Positions 37,327 to 49,416 of a stretch of DNA of 64,000 nt are shown piece by piece. The notes below the pieces were generated by a model, which saw only the letters and a program-made list of their open reading frames with translations, searched no databases and was not told the origin of the DNA. The position numbers and the translations under genes are program-made. How positions within the stretch are numbered: position 1 is the first letter of the stretch; every line of letters starts with the position of its first letter. Source of the stretch: Antedon bifida (taxonomy: Eukaryota; Echinodermata; Crinoidea; Comatulida; Antedonidae); the NCBI GenBank assembly GCA_963402885.1, contig OY727096.1, positions 7,821,501 through 7,885,500 of the forward strand, in the 5' to 3' direction.

Positions 37327-39296
37327 TCAAGAAATAAATTTTGCTGTTGTTTCATAAAGAGTAGCGATTTTCTCACTCGATAACGTTCTATTAAATACTT
37401 TTAGTTCATCTATTGAACCATTGAACTCTGAAGAACACCGTGATGCTACTGAGATAATGGAATGATCGACTACAACAACAAAAGAATAATTGCAGTTTTG
37501 TATTTGACCGTTTAGATATATTCTAAACAGTTGGTTAGCATACGTGATAGATATGTGATACCATACATTTACTCTACCAATGTTCCACTGACATACTTGT
37601 AACCCATTAAGAAAGAAATTAACATTAACCTCGTGTTGCTTTTTCGTGGATTGAATTTTCCAACCTGCCTCACATCCATTACTTATAATAGTGTGCTGTC
37701 TGTTGTTGCCGCTAAAACGAAGAAACCAGATGCTCACGGTAAATCCTTGACTAAGTTGAGAATTACTGATAGTTCTCAAATCGATTTGATACCGATACTC
37801 GTTTCTGATTACAATTCCTTTACCAATGACACCAGTATCGTAGCGTGCAGTAATGTTATAGTCAACATCGTTGGAAAGCGAGGCACTGTTTCCGTTTCCT
37901 GATGTGTCTTCAACGTTTCCTTCGAACTCGTAATAAGCCATAAGAAATGAATTGACATCATAATTACTATCAATACCAACATTGCTATTGCTTGCTTGGG
38001 CTGTAGTTTCTACATGCATTCGGTCGATTGTCGCATCCTCAACTGCCGTCGTTTGTACATGCTTGGTGTCGATGGTCGAATGTTTAACTGCCGTCGTTTC
38101 TACATACATGCTGTCGATGGTCGAATGTTCAACTGCCGTAGTTCCTACATGCATGTTGTCGATGGTCGAATGTTCAACTGCCGTCGTTTCTACATGCATG
38201 CTGTGGATTGTCGTAACTTCAACTGTTGTCGTTTCAACTCGGATGTTGCCAGTGGCCGTTGCTTTACCGGTAGTCGTGTCCTTGTTGATATTGTCGATGG
38301 TCGGTTCTTTAGCTGTGGTTGTTTCTTCTTTAAAACTGTCGATGATCGTATCTCCTCTCTTAACTTCTTCTTGAAGATTGCTGTTGATGGTTGTTGCTTC
38401 CTCTGCCTTATTATTCTTTTTATATATAATACATTTCGTTTTTTCAACAATTTTAACGCATTGTTGTTCTTCAGGTAATTTCACCAACGTATAGTTTACG
38501 GGGCAGAATGTGTTGTTAATTAAATGAGCTTCTGTGTTTTGATAAAATCTCTGGTCTATTACTAAACCCTAAAAATAAAAGAATGTATTAATGACAGAAA
38601 TAAAGAAAAGGATCAACAAAAGTTTGATTGTTATCGAAATATTATTAATAATACTGTATTTGCTGTCCGACTGGTTGTAGTAATTTTTATTCATGTTTGA
38701 TAAAAAGCAATATTGTTTTATTTTCATATTTATACGTGTTAACATCAATATCTATTTTTTTGGGAGTATAATTAAAGATGCATTGTGCTTTAAAAACATG
38801 ACAAATGAAGATTTGAATATTCTATTTTGTACAAGGAAAATAATCACTTCCGTAGAAAAAAAAAACTATTATGTTTTCACTTATAAAATGACAGAATAAA
38901 CGGTTAAATTCAACCAACCCATTGGCTGGCAGCCAATTTGACTATTTTTTTGCTTTTAATTACAGTTTCTTCAGGTAAATACATTTTTTCGATCCAGTTT
39001 TTTGTCAAACTGCATAACTATTAAAATGGCATATTTAACATTTCAAAAAAAAAATGTTTCAGGGGAACACTATCTTTAATTATAAATATTTATAAAATAA
39101 ATCATTAACATTCTATGGAAATGTCGTTTGATTTTTAGAAATTTCTTTTGTCGATTTGATGTTTGTCTCGAAGCACAATTTCCTATAATCTCCTGTTTCT
39201 ATTGGTGTACTACACTATGTATTTACTTACCCACATTAACATGATGTAAAGTATTGTACATTGGTGCACATTTCCGTTATAGATTTTGTACAACAT
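37327..39296 (-). CDS. secreted LamG_3-domain protein with 15-residue repeat stalk
   Basis: Exon 1 (39231-39296) is 22 codons ending ATG-TTA-ATG-TGG before GTAAGT. Exon 2 (37327-38568) follows TTATTTTTAG, phase 0. The predicted protein is about 435 residues. The signal sequence is split by the intron (CTILYIMLMW then GLVI). The cysteine module is C-P-V-N-Y-T...QCVKIV...KCIIYKK. The stalk has about 10-12 units of roughly 15 residues (ETTAVEHSTIDSMHV type), rich in Thr. The LamG_3 domain follows: AYYEFEGN, GFTVSIWFLR, IISNGCEAGW, VNVWYHISITY and FNGSIDELKVFN. The frame is clean. It is the intact sister of the pseudogene at 34434-36200. The intron is longer because a MITE (38772-39079) is inserted in it. 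Likely secreted or matrix-bound; binding partner unknown. Confidence 0.8.
37990..38400 (-). repeat. 45-bp coding repeat of the stalk
   Basis: On the + strand CAACTGCCGTCGTTTCTACATGCAT and TGTCGATGGTCGAATGTT-type words recur about every 45 bp and encode the 15-residue units. A related array is in the pseudogene at about 35160-35640. Confidence 0.8.
38772..39079. mobile_element. MITE in the intron of the 15-residue-repeat LamG gene
   Basis: It starts TTAAAGATGCATTGT and ends AACACTATCTTTAA, with the shared centre GGTTAAATTCAACCAACCCA and TTGGCTGGCAGCCAA. Same family as 23857-24209. Its absence from the short intron of the sister pseudogene (35829-36134) dates the insertion to after that duplication. 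Confidence 0.75.
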
Positions 39297-39860
39297 TCTC
39301 CTAATATCGTAAGAATTCGTCCACTCCGACCTTATATCTTAGTAGTTATTATTGAATTGTACACAGAATGGTATAAAATAGATTCTCATCATCTCATCTC
39401 AAGTTGTTTATTATATTATTTCTGTTAACTATCCCATTTCATTGTTACAATATGTTTTTAAAATAATTATAGGCCTAATTAATTAATAATGACATTATTG
39501 TATATATCAAATAAAGTTAGATTCGTTAACTGTATTTTTCCTTTTCATTTACCAAACATCATAATTACATTTTATAAGCAGAACTATTCTTCCTAAGTTT
39601 ATGCATCAATGCATTTTCCCATCTTGTTTTAGTACGGTACGAATCAAATTACTCAATAATTATTGTATACGCTGTGAAGCAAATCATAAAAAGAAACAGG
39701 AATTGTGTTACATATGATTTACAATTATACTTCAAGTACAATTAAGATGATGTTAGACATTGTTTATATGTATTGTTTGAAGGTTTTCAATGCGAAATAC
39801 AGGTTGCGGTACACGCCACGTATATTTTATTTTTTGAAAAAGGGCTATTGAGTTTCTTAA

Positions 39861-39904
39861 CGTTTCGATCAATATACTTCAATCAACGTATATTGATTGA
39901 AACG
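39861..39904. repeat. hairpin CGTTTCGATCAATATACT, copy 2
   Basis: Duplicate of the hairpin at 36673-36718, with a slightly shorter loop, at the matching position upstream of the next family exon 1. Confidence 0.65.
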
Positions 39905-40844
39905 CAACTTCGAGACACTCAACATTTCTTTTCAGAACTAAATATACGTGGGGTACCGCTAACTATAATATTATAACAATTTGTGATTTTTAAAACAAAA
40001 CAAATTGCATAAAGAATAATAATAATAATAAGAAGAAGAAGAAGAATTTTTACAAACTAATGTGATTTTTTTAGACATTCGTATTTTCTCGAGCTATTAC
40101 ACGTTTTCATAAACGCATACGCGAACTGTGAGAAACCTCGGGAGGAAACATAGTTTCGCGGTATTTGATTACTATCAATGGTCACTTTTATACCAGTACA
40201 ATACACGCGCGTGCAGTAATATATCGGAACAAAAAAAAACATAGGTTATTATCCTTAAATATATACTATACCAAACGAATGAACAATTACGTCAGTTACA
40301 AATAAAAAGTATTTACATTTCTAAAAATGTCTTGAAATATCTGTTTTAAAAGGTAATATAGTTTGACAATTATATTACAATAATTTTCAAAACCATTTTC
40401 AATTATCTGTTAAAATACTCTCCACTCCTCTACACGAATTGGGAAATGTTTTTGAATATGAACATAAACATCTACATATTCATACACCTATTTATTTAGG
40501 CTACCATTTCAGATAAAGAAAAATGTAGGCCTATTTATTTTTATATCAAATTGAGAGAAATCTTTACATATTTACATAAATCCCTGTCATTTGATTGGAC
40601 AATTGTGGATAACATGTCGTGCAATAGTACGCACTATTAAACGCTCGCGTTTGATAGAAAAATCTTATACCTTATATCTTATACTATTGCTTTATTGAAA
40701 TACAACAGAGCCATCTATTTTGTACTTTCCCCGCAAATGTTATTGTTATGACTGGTTTCGTGATGAAGTACATATTTGAAGAGATATATATGTACTAATT
40801 TAGATCAAAAGGCATTTATATTAACTTTAGATCATTTTAGGATT

Positions 40845-41075
40845 GGAGTTGTGGCTTGGTGGTTATGATGCTTGGCTACCACTCCAAGGGTCCTGGGTTC
40901 AAGTCCCGTCACATGTCAGGATTAATTAACAACTCCACTCCCAAAGACTTGTAATAAGACTTTGTTTATGTAGAGCATCTTGTGTATATGTTTGTCTTGT
41001 GAACCTCTGAGGGTCCCTAATGATCAGCAATTGCTGGATGGATCACCCTCAATAAATATGGTACAAAAAAAAAAA
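40845..41075 (+). mobile_element. tRNA-derived SINE with A tail and target duplication
   Basis: The head reads GGAGTTGTGGCTTGGTGG, containing an A-box-like TGGCTTGGTGG, and a B box GGTTCAAGTCC follows about 45 bp later, as in RNA polymerase III tRNA promoters. A tRNA-unrelated body follows and the element ends in a run of A. AGGATT occurs at both edges (40839-40844 and 41076-41081) as a short target duplication. It is not a functional tRNA gene, since the body and A tail continue past the tRNA-like part. Confidence 0.85.
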
Positions 41076-41458
41076 AGGATTTTGATTAATTAATGGGAAC
41101 ATCTCTACAAGACGTGGAATAGTTGGAAAAAACATAATTAGCCTAGATAAGTTCCAGTTGCCTATCGAAGTTTGGTATTGCTGTCTTTCAGCCTAGGCCT
41201 AGCTAGGCCTAGTAATAGGCCTGTTAGTATTAGGTTAGGCATAGCCGTTTTAGCCTTGCTAGGCCTAGGATTGTTTCGTTTGTTGACATAATTAACACTA
41301 ACAGTAGGTGCATTTATAAAATCCATATAAATAATAATATTTAATATAATTATTAAAAACCAAATGTTACTGTTTTAATCAATGTGAATCAAATTTCCTT
41401 GGCTAGGACTACCTTTTATTTGATTCAAATGACAGGAATCAATTTAGATGTTATATAA

Positions 41459-41624
41459 CAAATAATGAATGTTTTATATTCGTGTAATGGTACAAATAAT
41501 GGCATTTGGTGAATGATGAAAGGTTATATATCAACTCGGCTGTCGCTTTGTTGATATATAACCTTTCATCATTCATCTCATGCCATTATTTGTACCATTA
41601 CATTCATAAACTTTCATTATTTGT
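41459..41624. mobile_element. small foldback MITE
   Basis: The left arm (ACAAATAATGAATGTTTTAT...AAAGGTTATATATCAAC) is matched by the right arm (GTTGATATATAACCTTT...CATTATTTGT), about 75 bp each, around a short GC-richer loop. The word GGTACAAATAATG also appears near 58412 and 63023, suggesting more remnants. A clear target duplication cannot be seen. Confidence 0.65.
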
Positions 41625-41914
41625 ATACTATTATACTGAAAAAAAAAGAAGAAATACACTGTAATATTGCCTTATTTGTAATAATAATCGAAATAGGGAG
41701 GGTCGCATAAAATTGTTGTTTTCATTGGTGTATGCTTTGAATAGGCCTACATAGATTGTTGGAATAGTACATTTGCTGTATTGAAAAACATATTACATGG
41801 TCAAGACACAGGTTACACGTACATTCAGAAGCATTTTACAGAAATCTCTTCCAGCCGAACAAGCGCCTAGTTTTGGCTGTATGGCCCTAAAGAAAAACAT
41901 TCTTCATATCCATT

Positions 41915-44900
41915 CTATTCAGTATTTGCATTCCTGTCTTGGTACAAATTTTGAATTAGCTCTGTTGGTAAACAACTATTGAACATAACCAATTCATCGA
42001 TCATACCTGTAAATGGACGTAATTGAAAACAATCATCACTTTGTTGACCTACGAAAACATCCGAATTCGATATTGAAAAGTTACCAGATGTAACGCATTG
42101 TTCTTGAATTGCCGCGTTTAAGTAAAATAGAAAAACAGAACCATCATACCATTCATTAATAGCTTCCCCTGTACAGATACAAGTTATATCATCTGTAAAT
42201 TTACCCATAATATTCATCAATCCTGTGCTTTTTTTAAATACACTTTTTATTTGCCAGCGATTACCGTCACCACACCCATTGTTTACGACAGCTTGAATAT
42301 TATCACCACCATTGCGTCGAAACCAAACACTGACTGAAAATTCAGGTCCAAGTTCAAATGTTTGCATTGGAATCGTCATTCGCTGGTTTCCCGTGAACAC
42401 AATTGCAAGGCCACGAATTCCATTTTGATATTCAATTCCAGAACCGTTAATATTACCGTAGAATTGTCTATCAATGCCACTGGTCCATGTATCACCTTCA
42501 AATTCAAAATTAACCAAAATATCATGAGATGTGCTATCACATGTTCTATATGATGTAGTAACTTTACCAACTTCCGTGTTTCCGATTGTTGTAGACGATG
42601 GATTTATAGTAGTTGGTGAATGTGTAGGAGATGGTGAATTTATAGTAGACGGTGGATTTATAGTTGATGGTGGATTTATAGTAGACGATGGATTTATAGT
42701 AGATGGTGAATTTATAGTAGACGGTGAATTTATAGTAGATGGTGAATTTATAGTAGACGGTGAATTTATAGTAGATGGTGAATTTATAGTAGATGGTGAA
42801 TTTATTGTAGATGGTGAATTTATAGTAGATGGTGAATTTATAGTAGACGGTGAATTTATAGTAGACGGTGAATTTATAGCAGACGGTGAATTTATAGTAG
42901 ACGCTGAATTTATAGTAGATGGTGAATGTAGAGTAGATTGTGAATTTACAGTAGAGCGTCCATTTGTGTTGTATGTATCACTTTCTTCTGGTACTAGTAT
43001 TTCATTAGGCACTTGAGATACTGTGGTAATTTTGTGAATGTTTCTTTCTAACGTTACTAAATGTAACGTAGCTCGCGAGCAGCTCCTACAAGAAAACAAA
43101 TGTATAACAGAATGAATAATTTGTAGGCATATAATAGTGTAACTTATAAGATCTAATGGGTGTTAATCACGATCGACTCAAAATTCGATCAAATCTAGGG
43201 TCGTCTTTTGATGTAGGTAGAAATATATTACATTCATTCGTGAATTGATGATGAATAGCGTCCTCTATTTTTATTTTAGGTTCTGTCTTAGTAGTAGTTT
43301 AAAAAACTACAATTATTTAATTACATCAGTTAAAAATCATGCAGTGCTTTGGTAACAATTCGTATCACTTTTTTTCGGGTATAAGAATTTCATTACTCAC
43401 GTCAGGCATTTGAGATACATTTTTGACTGTGTTAATGTTGTGAATATTTTTCTTTTTAAAAGAAAAACATTTCTTTTCAAATAGGTTGATACATCGATAG
43501 CCTTCAAATGTTTTCAGCAGTGTTTGATCCACGGAACATGAGTTCACACTTCTAACGTTAGTAAATGTAACGTAAGCCGCGAGCAGCTCCTACAAGAAAA
43601 CAAATATATAACCAAATGAATAAATTGTATAGTGTAAATTATAAGATCTAAAAGTGGGTGTCTTCGATGGTCTTACATAAATTGTTGATTATTGTTTATT
43701 GATTTAATATTGTTTGTAATGAAAAAATGACTATCTTAAAATAAATGTTTATTGAACTTAAACTTGAAGTGAATTGGTGATAAATAGCGTCCTCTATTTT
43801 TGATTTTGTGTTCTGTCTCATTTCATTTTTATTCATTTCATTATTTATTTGGTCTATTTGAGTATATACATAACACAAAAAAAACTGAAATTGGGGAGAC
43901 CAGGGTCAACCTAAGTGAAATTAATCACTGTAGCTGAGCCGGTTGACCCAACCCCAAAGTCAGTATTAGTTTAAAAGATTACAATAATGTTATTATATCA
44001 GCTAAAAAACAAATCCAACAACACCAATGCTGTTTATTAATTGATGATTGGGAAAAATTCTCCTAACCTCTTAATCTTTGATTTTACTAATAGTGACTTT
44101 GTTTCCACTCGACTTTGCAGCTGTCGAGTTAGAAACATGCAAATATTGAAACATGCCCATGATTTAGTAACATGTTAGAACCCAACGAAAAACAAACAAA
44201 CAAATAAACAAAATAAACAAACAAACAAGAATGATTCTCAGACTGCGTATCGAGTGACGACGCTAATAACAGAGACTTGACAAATTAAAAAAATTGAAAG
44301 AAAGTGTGATTCAAGTGAGGCTTCTCGCCTGTAGTTTCCACTTCTGATATTAATTAAGTTCACACCAACCATTAAACGTTTAACCATTACAAATTAAAAA
44401 AGAAAAATATGTTTTCCACAAAAATACTACAGTACAGAATAATTGTGCCTTTGCATCAACTTTTTTACTGGTAAAATCGTTGAGGTACTGTATTATTAGA
44501 TTGACAATCTATTAAAACCTCAATAGTACTTTTTTAAATTAAAATATCGACCAGACCTTTTTTTACAATTGAAAAATTACAAATTTATTTTTATACTACT
44601 ACTGTTTTTTAAAAATAGGTTATTAGTAGGGTAGGAAGGAGGGGTTACCGTGCACCCCCATATCGTTTTATTAGGTTTATAGAAAACGGCGAAGACAGAC
44701 AGCAGTAGTGTAGGTGGCTAGATGACAGATGCGATGAAAATAGCATTTAAGAACACTTATAACTTATCCGATTATCCAAAAAAAAAAGCCATGCGAACTA
44801 CGCAGTTGTACGGGAAGATAATAATATATTATTATATTTCGTTTCTTGAAAGAGCATTAAGCAGGTCGGCTGGATATTTATATTTTATTCATGCCCTACG

Positions 44901-45053
44901 TTTTGTTTGTATGTAAGAACAGCCTATTGTTATTGAATGTTAGTCCCTGAGTTCCCTATATCTCAGTCTAAGTACATACGGTATCCTACTTACCAATATC
45001 ATCACAACATTGATAGCAGTTCTTTTAATTCCGTTGATGTTTCTGCTTAACAT
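41915..45053 (-). pseudogene. disrupted LamG_3 family copy with duplicated exon 2 start (6-residue repeats)
   Basis: Exon 1 at 44994-45053 (20 codons from ATG to TTG, GTAAGT donor) looks usable. A first exon 2 (43365-43589) encodes the signal-sequence end and the cysteine module (CSVDQT...YRCINL...KCFSF) but meets a stop at 43365, after an extra A in an A run. A second, tandem-duplicated exon 2 (41915-43085, offset 504 bp) keeps the acceptor but has lost the cysteine module by a deletion that also shifts the frame, so the stalk (about 20 six-residue units, STINSP type) and the LamG_3 domain cannot be read from a phase-0 splice. The LamG domain also lacks about six residues at NEWHHVVMTY (reads NEWYDGS). 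No arrangement of these parts that follows the family's splicing gives a full protein. Confidence 0.7.
42605..42960 (-). repeat. 18-bp coding repeat (STINSP stalk)
   Basis: On the + strand GTAGATGGTGAATTTATA recurs about 20 times with little drift. It is the same basic unit, by length and sequence, as the larger array at 60160-61215. Confidence 0.85.
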
Positions 45054-45514
45054 TATGGCACCATATCTTCAAAATGAGAAATCTTCAAACTTTTGGCTAA
45101 TATTGTTGACATTTGCTTTGAAAGGTAGCGTGTGAGAGCCTGAATTGGAAACTGCTCTTTTTATTGCACAACATGAAATTTTATAACAATAGATATATTT
45201 TCAAATATCACTAATTGGCATATTTCATTGAATTCTCTGGTATATTAGTTTCACATTTGTATCATAATAAGAAAATGAGAGAATTCAATGATTTCGAAAT
45301 AATAGAAGCCAAGGCATATCGATTACAGGTTTTGTCTTTATTTCTTTAATAAATTACTTTAGCTCTAATTTTAGAAAACAGTAGTATACAATGTAGGATT
45401 ATGAACTAGTATTGATGTTTATATTATTGTACAACAATTTCGGAATACCAGTTCCATTGTAACAAAGAACCATATCGGTTCTTTGTTTCCTTTGTGTTTT
45501 CTTTAGTCAACTCT

Positions 45515-45664
45515 GTAAAGCTATGTCTATCTACACTATCAACTTTTATGTGACAAACAAATGTGAGGATCTCATATCACTACCATATTTGGACATATCA
45601 CTACTATATTTGGGCACATCACACTTTTTTGTCAAACTAGTTTGATAGTGTAGACATAGCTTTA
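45515..45664. mobile_element. MITE with AAAGCTATGTCTA termini
   Basis: The left end is TAAAGCTATGTCTATCTACA and the right end is TGTAGACATAGCTTTA, an inverted pair flanked by TA. The interior holds CCATATTTGG and a GGGCACATCACAC word also found in the copy at about 6154-6311. Its features suit a mariner-type MITE. Confidence 0.75.
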
Positions 45665-46640
45665 GGCTGTAATTGTAAAACAAAATTGATACGTAATACA
45701 ATACTATGAACATGCTCTCACGGTGAACGTTATTGGTAGGTACTTAATATGAATATAGGATAAAGGTTGCGTAGTAGGCCTATTGTATTTCTAAGTGTAC
45801 GTTTATTGACAATTTATACCAATAAGTAGTATGATTAGTAATGTAAATAACCTAATGTATTTCTTTTTGTCACAAGAATAGGTCTACATTCAAATGTCTC
45901 TTTTGTCTCCTGTTTTCTATTATAAAAATTAAAAGATGAAAAATAAATCTGAAAGCATTTTTGTTTCTGTTTTTTATTGTCTTGATACAGATTATTGACT
46001 TCAATTCTGGATAAAGAATGTCCGGCGTAATGTTCGTTCGAGAAATCAGAAACGCCTCATGTAGTCTGCGCAGTTTTCTTTTACCGTCATAACTACGTGT
46101 TGCTATACTGAACGAAATGTTCAACAGTACCTTTACATTATAGCTATTATAGCTATAACATAATAGCAATTTTCCCTCTAACATATTATGCTAGAGGGAA
46201 AATAGCTAAAAATTAGACGATGTTATCTGTCTGCTGTGGATGTGAAAATACGACATTTATTAAGAAAACCCATTTTCATCTAGGACAAAACTCTGCTAAA
46301 ACAAATAACATGTCTAGCCTATCCTTTCTTATGCTCAGTAGTATTTTATTAATATTACAGGTAAGAATTCAAATTTACATAGTGCATGATAAAGCTTCAA
46401 GTATCCTAAAAATAAAATTTAAAAAATATATATGGATACAGTTATATAGTTCTCCTTGTCCCTAGAAGTATATTCAAAAGATGATAGTAAGAGTATAGAT
46501 AGTTGCTTTAATAACGGGTTACGTAAACTATTGAAGTTCCTATGTACATTGAACAAGCATAATAACGTTCCCTCCTTTTATGATAATTGGAGGAACTCTA
46601 ACTCTATTCATAGTTTTAACAAGGCCATATAGATGGCTGC

Positions 46641-47250
46641 AGTCGCGTGCTCAAGTTAGTGTTTACCGACCGACCGACCAACCGACCAACTGACCGACCG
46701 AAATTGCTGAACATGTTTAAAAATGTTGAAAATGTTTAAAAATATCCATATTGTCAAGAAAACAGAAATCAGGCAAAAAAAGTGCGTATTAACGTTTAAC
46801 GCGCAGTGCGCGTGCACAAATCTGCGCACTCATGGCAATTTTTTAAATACTTAAAATTGCCTGAAACGTACTCTTATTTCATCGAAAATAAATTTTGAAA
46901 ATTTTAAGCGCGCGTACGCATGCGTTACATGCGCTACGTACGTAATTGTATTGCCATATGATGATTTATGCCCTGACATTTATGAGTACCAAATTTTATT
47001 TAATTGTGATTCATGCTTGTGAAGATATGATTACAAACGTGATTTCGTTAAATCGTGCGTAGACCGCGTAATTTTTCATTGCGCACCGTGAAAACATAAC
47101 CACATTGATTCCTGGCCATAAGGAATATACTGTGAAAAATTGACTTAGCTAGATTAAACTGATATCAAGACAAGGTCATATACAAGTTTGTGTTTACCGA
47201 CCGACCAACCGACCGACATAGTGAGCTGTAGAGTCGCGTCGCACGCGACT
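46641..47250. repeat. repeat bounded by AGTCGCGTGC and carrying CCGA tetranucleotides
   Basis: The outer words AGTCGCGTGC (46641) and GCACGCGACT (47241) are an exact inverted pair. Just inside each lies GTGTTTACCGACCGACC in direct orientation, extended as (CCGA/CCAA)n. The centre has GC-rich words with CGCGTACGCATGCG. No target duplication is obvious, so whether this is a transposon is uncertain. Confidence 0.45.
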
Positions 47251-47475
47251 AAAAACAGAATTAATAAGAATTGAAAAGGCTTAATTACTTGGCATGTTCT
47301 AGACTCCCACAATCCAAACTTCATTAGCTTTGATGCAAGAGGTTGTGATGGTGGTTGATTTTATGGTTGAATTTGTATTTGTATTCTAGGCCTATGTTGC
47401 CTAGATTAACTATCTGAAATAAAAGAAATGAAAAAATCATTTACAGTAATTTAAATAGACAAAGTATTTACAAAA

Positions 47476-47845
47476 CATATACAATGTCAGTTACTAACAA
47501 CTTAATACTTTACATGTTCATGTCTTGAAATATTGAATCGAATACATGATAATATTTACATAAATAGGCCTAATAATCTAGAAACAATAACAAAATGATT
47601 AATTCAATAATATTTGGTACCGTTATTAGCCTTCACTTGATAACACGACAAAGTGCATTGTACTTACAAAACCCTAACATATACAATGTCAGTTACTAAC
47701 AACTTAATACTTTACATGTTCATGTCTTGAAATATTGAATCGAATACATGATAATATTTACATAAATAGGCCTAATAATCTAAAAACAATAACAAAATGA
47801 TTAATTCAATAATATTTGGTATTAGCATTCACTTGATAACACGTA
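47476..47845. repeat. 202-bp tandem duplication
   Basis: CATATACAATGTCAGTTACT begins copies at 47476 and 47678. The second copy ends at about 47845 in TTCACTTGATAACACG. The copies differ by only a few bases, so the event is recent. It lies downstream of the gene at 47940-49284. Confidence 0.85.
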
Positions 47846-47939
47846 TCATTCACTGTCTTTTTCTGATGCGTTCTCCGCGATCTATCGGATTTCATAAGTG
47901 AAAAGATTGTTCAAACGGCATAGGCATAGTTCGGTTTAT

Positions 47940-49284
47940 TCAGTACCTTCTGTCATAGAGAATTTTAATTAAATCTGATGTTAAAGGACTGCTGAATATG
48001 AACAATTCATCTATCATACCAGTGAACGCATTTGGTGCGCAATCATCACTTTGTCGACCTACGAAAACATCCAAATTCGTAATTGGAAAGTTACCAGATG
48101 TGATGCATTGTTCTTGAATTACAGCGTCTAAGTAAAGTATAAACTCAGGGCTTTTATACGTCATCACTACGTGATGCCATTCATTAACTGCTTCAACCAT
48201 ACAGACACAAGCTCTTCCATTAGAAAATGTAGCAACAACTTGCATCAACATTCGACTTGAAACCATAGTTTTGATTTGCCAGTGGTCAGTACCACACCCA
48301 TTGGTTATTATAACTTGATTATCACTACCACCATTGCGTCGAAACCAAACACTTACTGACAATTGAGGTACAAGATCAAAATATTGCATTGGAATCATAA
48401 TTCTCTGGCTGCCCGTAAACACTATTCCTAGATCCATACTTCCATTTTGAAAGTCAATTCCAGAACCGCTTGTATAACCAAAGAGTTCTAAACCTAATGA
48501 GCTGCCCTTTACATTGCCTTCAAATCCATAATGAACCAAAACATCATGTAAAGTACCACATGTTCTAGTTGTAGCATTAATTATATTGAAATTTATATTT
48601 GCAACTTCATAATCTCCGACTGTTATCTCATTCGAAATACTTTTTCGGGAATATCGAAAGCATTTATTTTCAACTAGTTTGACACATCGGTTTCCTTCCA
48701 AAGTTTTCAACAGTGTTGCATTGACTGGGCACAGGATGGAATGCTTCGTTAGGTACAATCCCTGAACGACAAGAAGTTCCTGAAAACAAATATATAGAAT
48801 TGATGAATTAAAGAATATGTTGTCTGTTAAAACCCAGTATTTTTTTCGGTGTAAATACAAATTCCAATAAGTAGATATATAACCTAGATTCCTAAAAAAT
48901 GTCCACCTATGGGATGCTTGTCTCTTTTCGACAGGTTCGGTCGATTAGACGGCCAACCTAGCTGAACTACAGCAAATAGTCCTTCATTTTTATTTATTTG
49001 AATTTCATTAGATGTATAAGATATCTCTGTTCGATTGTGTATAGACATTATACTTCCAGGTGTTATTATAGAAGGTAAAATATACATTTTATGATCAAAA
49101 ATTTTCCGCTTAGAGGAGGTATCCAATGCACAGGTTAGATAATAATAGGGAGTTTTTCTCTCACGAGAGGAACGACATGCAGGTTCAACTGTATCCACAC
49201 TAAGCTTGTTTATGTATGTTTGTTTGAGAATGGAAATAAATAACGAAAGAATATTTTTATGAATGCATATTTACTTACCCACAT
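47940..49284 (-). CDS. secreted LamG_3-domain protein, short form; N-terminus doubtful
   Basis: Exon 2 (47940-48779) follows TTTGTTTTCAG and encodes the cysteine module (CPVNATLL...NRCVKLV...KCFRY), a linker of about 35 residues without repeats, and an intact LamG_3 domain (GIVFTGSQRIMIP, LSVSVWFRR, IITNGCG, NEWHHVVMTY, FTGMIDELFIFS). The expected exon 1 is recognisable at 49279 and above with its GTAAGT donor. However, the in-frame codon 12 upstream of the donor-proximal TGG is a stop, so only ATG-TGG (49279-49284) remains and the signal peptide would begin MWELLVVQGL. That is weaker than in other members. Either a different first exon is used or the copy is losing secretion. The predicted length is about 281 residues. 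AATAAA overlaps the stop codon. Confidence 0.65.
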
Positions 49285-49360
49285 TAATAGAATATGAATT
49301 AGTACATATTTTCGTCACATTCTACACAGTCTTCAGGCTCTATCAGCTCTGGTTCGTTTA

Positions 49361-49416
49361 TTGTGTGCAAGCTAAGTGAATCTTTTCATGAAATGTGTAT
49401 CCTTATTAAATTGTAC
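49361..49416 (-). promoter_or_regulatory. conserved upstream block, gene at 47940-49284
   Basis: On the + strand TTATTGTGTGCAAGCTAAGT is followed about 25 bp later by TCCTTATTAAATTGTAC. Both words recur at the same spacing upstream of first exons at 33426, 57801 and 62407. The AT-rich part could be a TATA-like core promoter; this is inference. Confidence 0.4.

Larger units (their letters stand above)
39297..41914. other. intergenic with repeats, no gene seen
   Basis: The first about 660 bp duplicate 36201-36780, including the hairpin (39861-39904). An (AAT)n/(AAG)n microsatellite lies at about 40018-40047. A conserved word (GTGCAATAGTACGCACTATT, 40619-40638) recurs upstream of two other family genes. 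A SINE and a foldback MITE follow. No gene is supported. Confidence 0.55.
45054..47934. other. intergenic with repeats, no gene seen
   Basis: No supported gene. It contains a MITE (45515-45664), a repeat bounded by AGTCGCGTGC and its complement (46641-47250), and a 202-bp tandem duplication (47476-47845). A short TCCCTCTAACATATTATGCTAGAGGGA palindrome-like region near 46171-46200 is also present. Confidence 0.5.

Noticed and set aside
40845-40925. Possible tRNA gene
   Set aside because: A and B boxes are present, but a non-tRNA body, A tail and target duplication show a SINE.
42531-43016. 161-codon + strand frame with repeated GEFIVD words
   Set aside because: Antisense of the STINSP 18-bp repeat.
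48884-49198. 104-codon minus-strand frame between exons 1 and 2 of the gene at 47940
   Set aside because: It lies in the intron, has no domain and no counterpart in the introns of other members.
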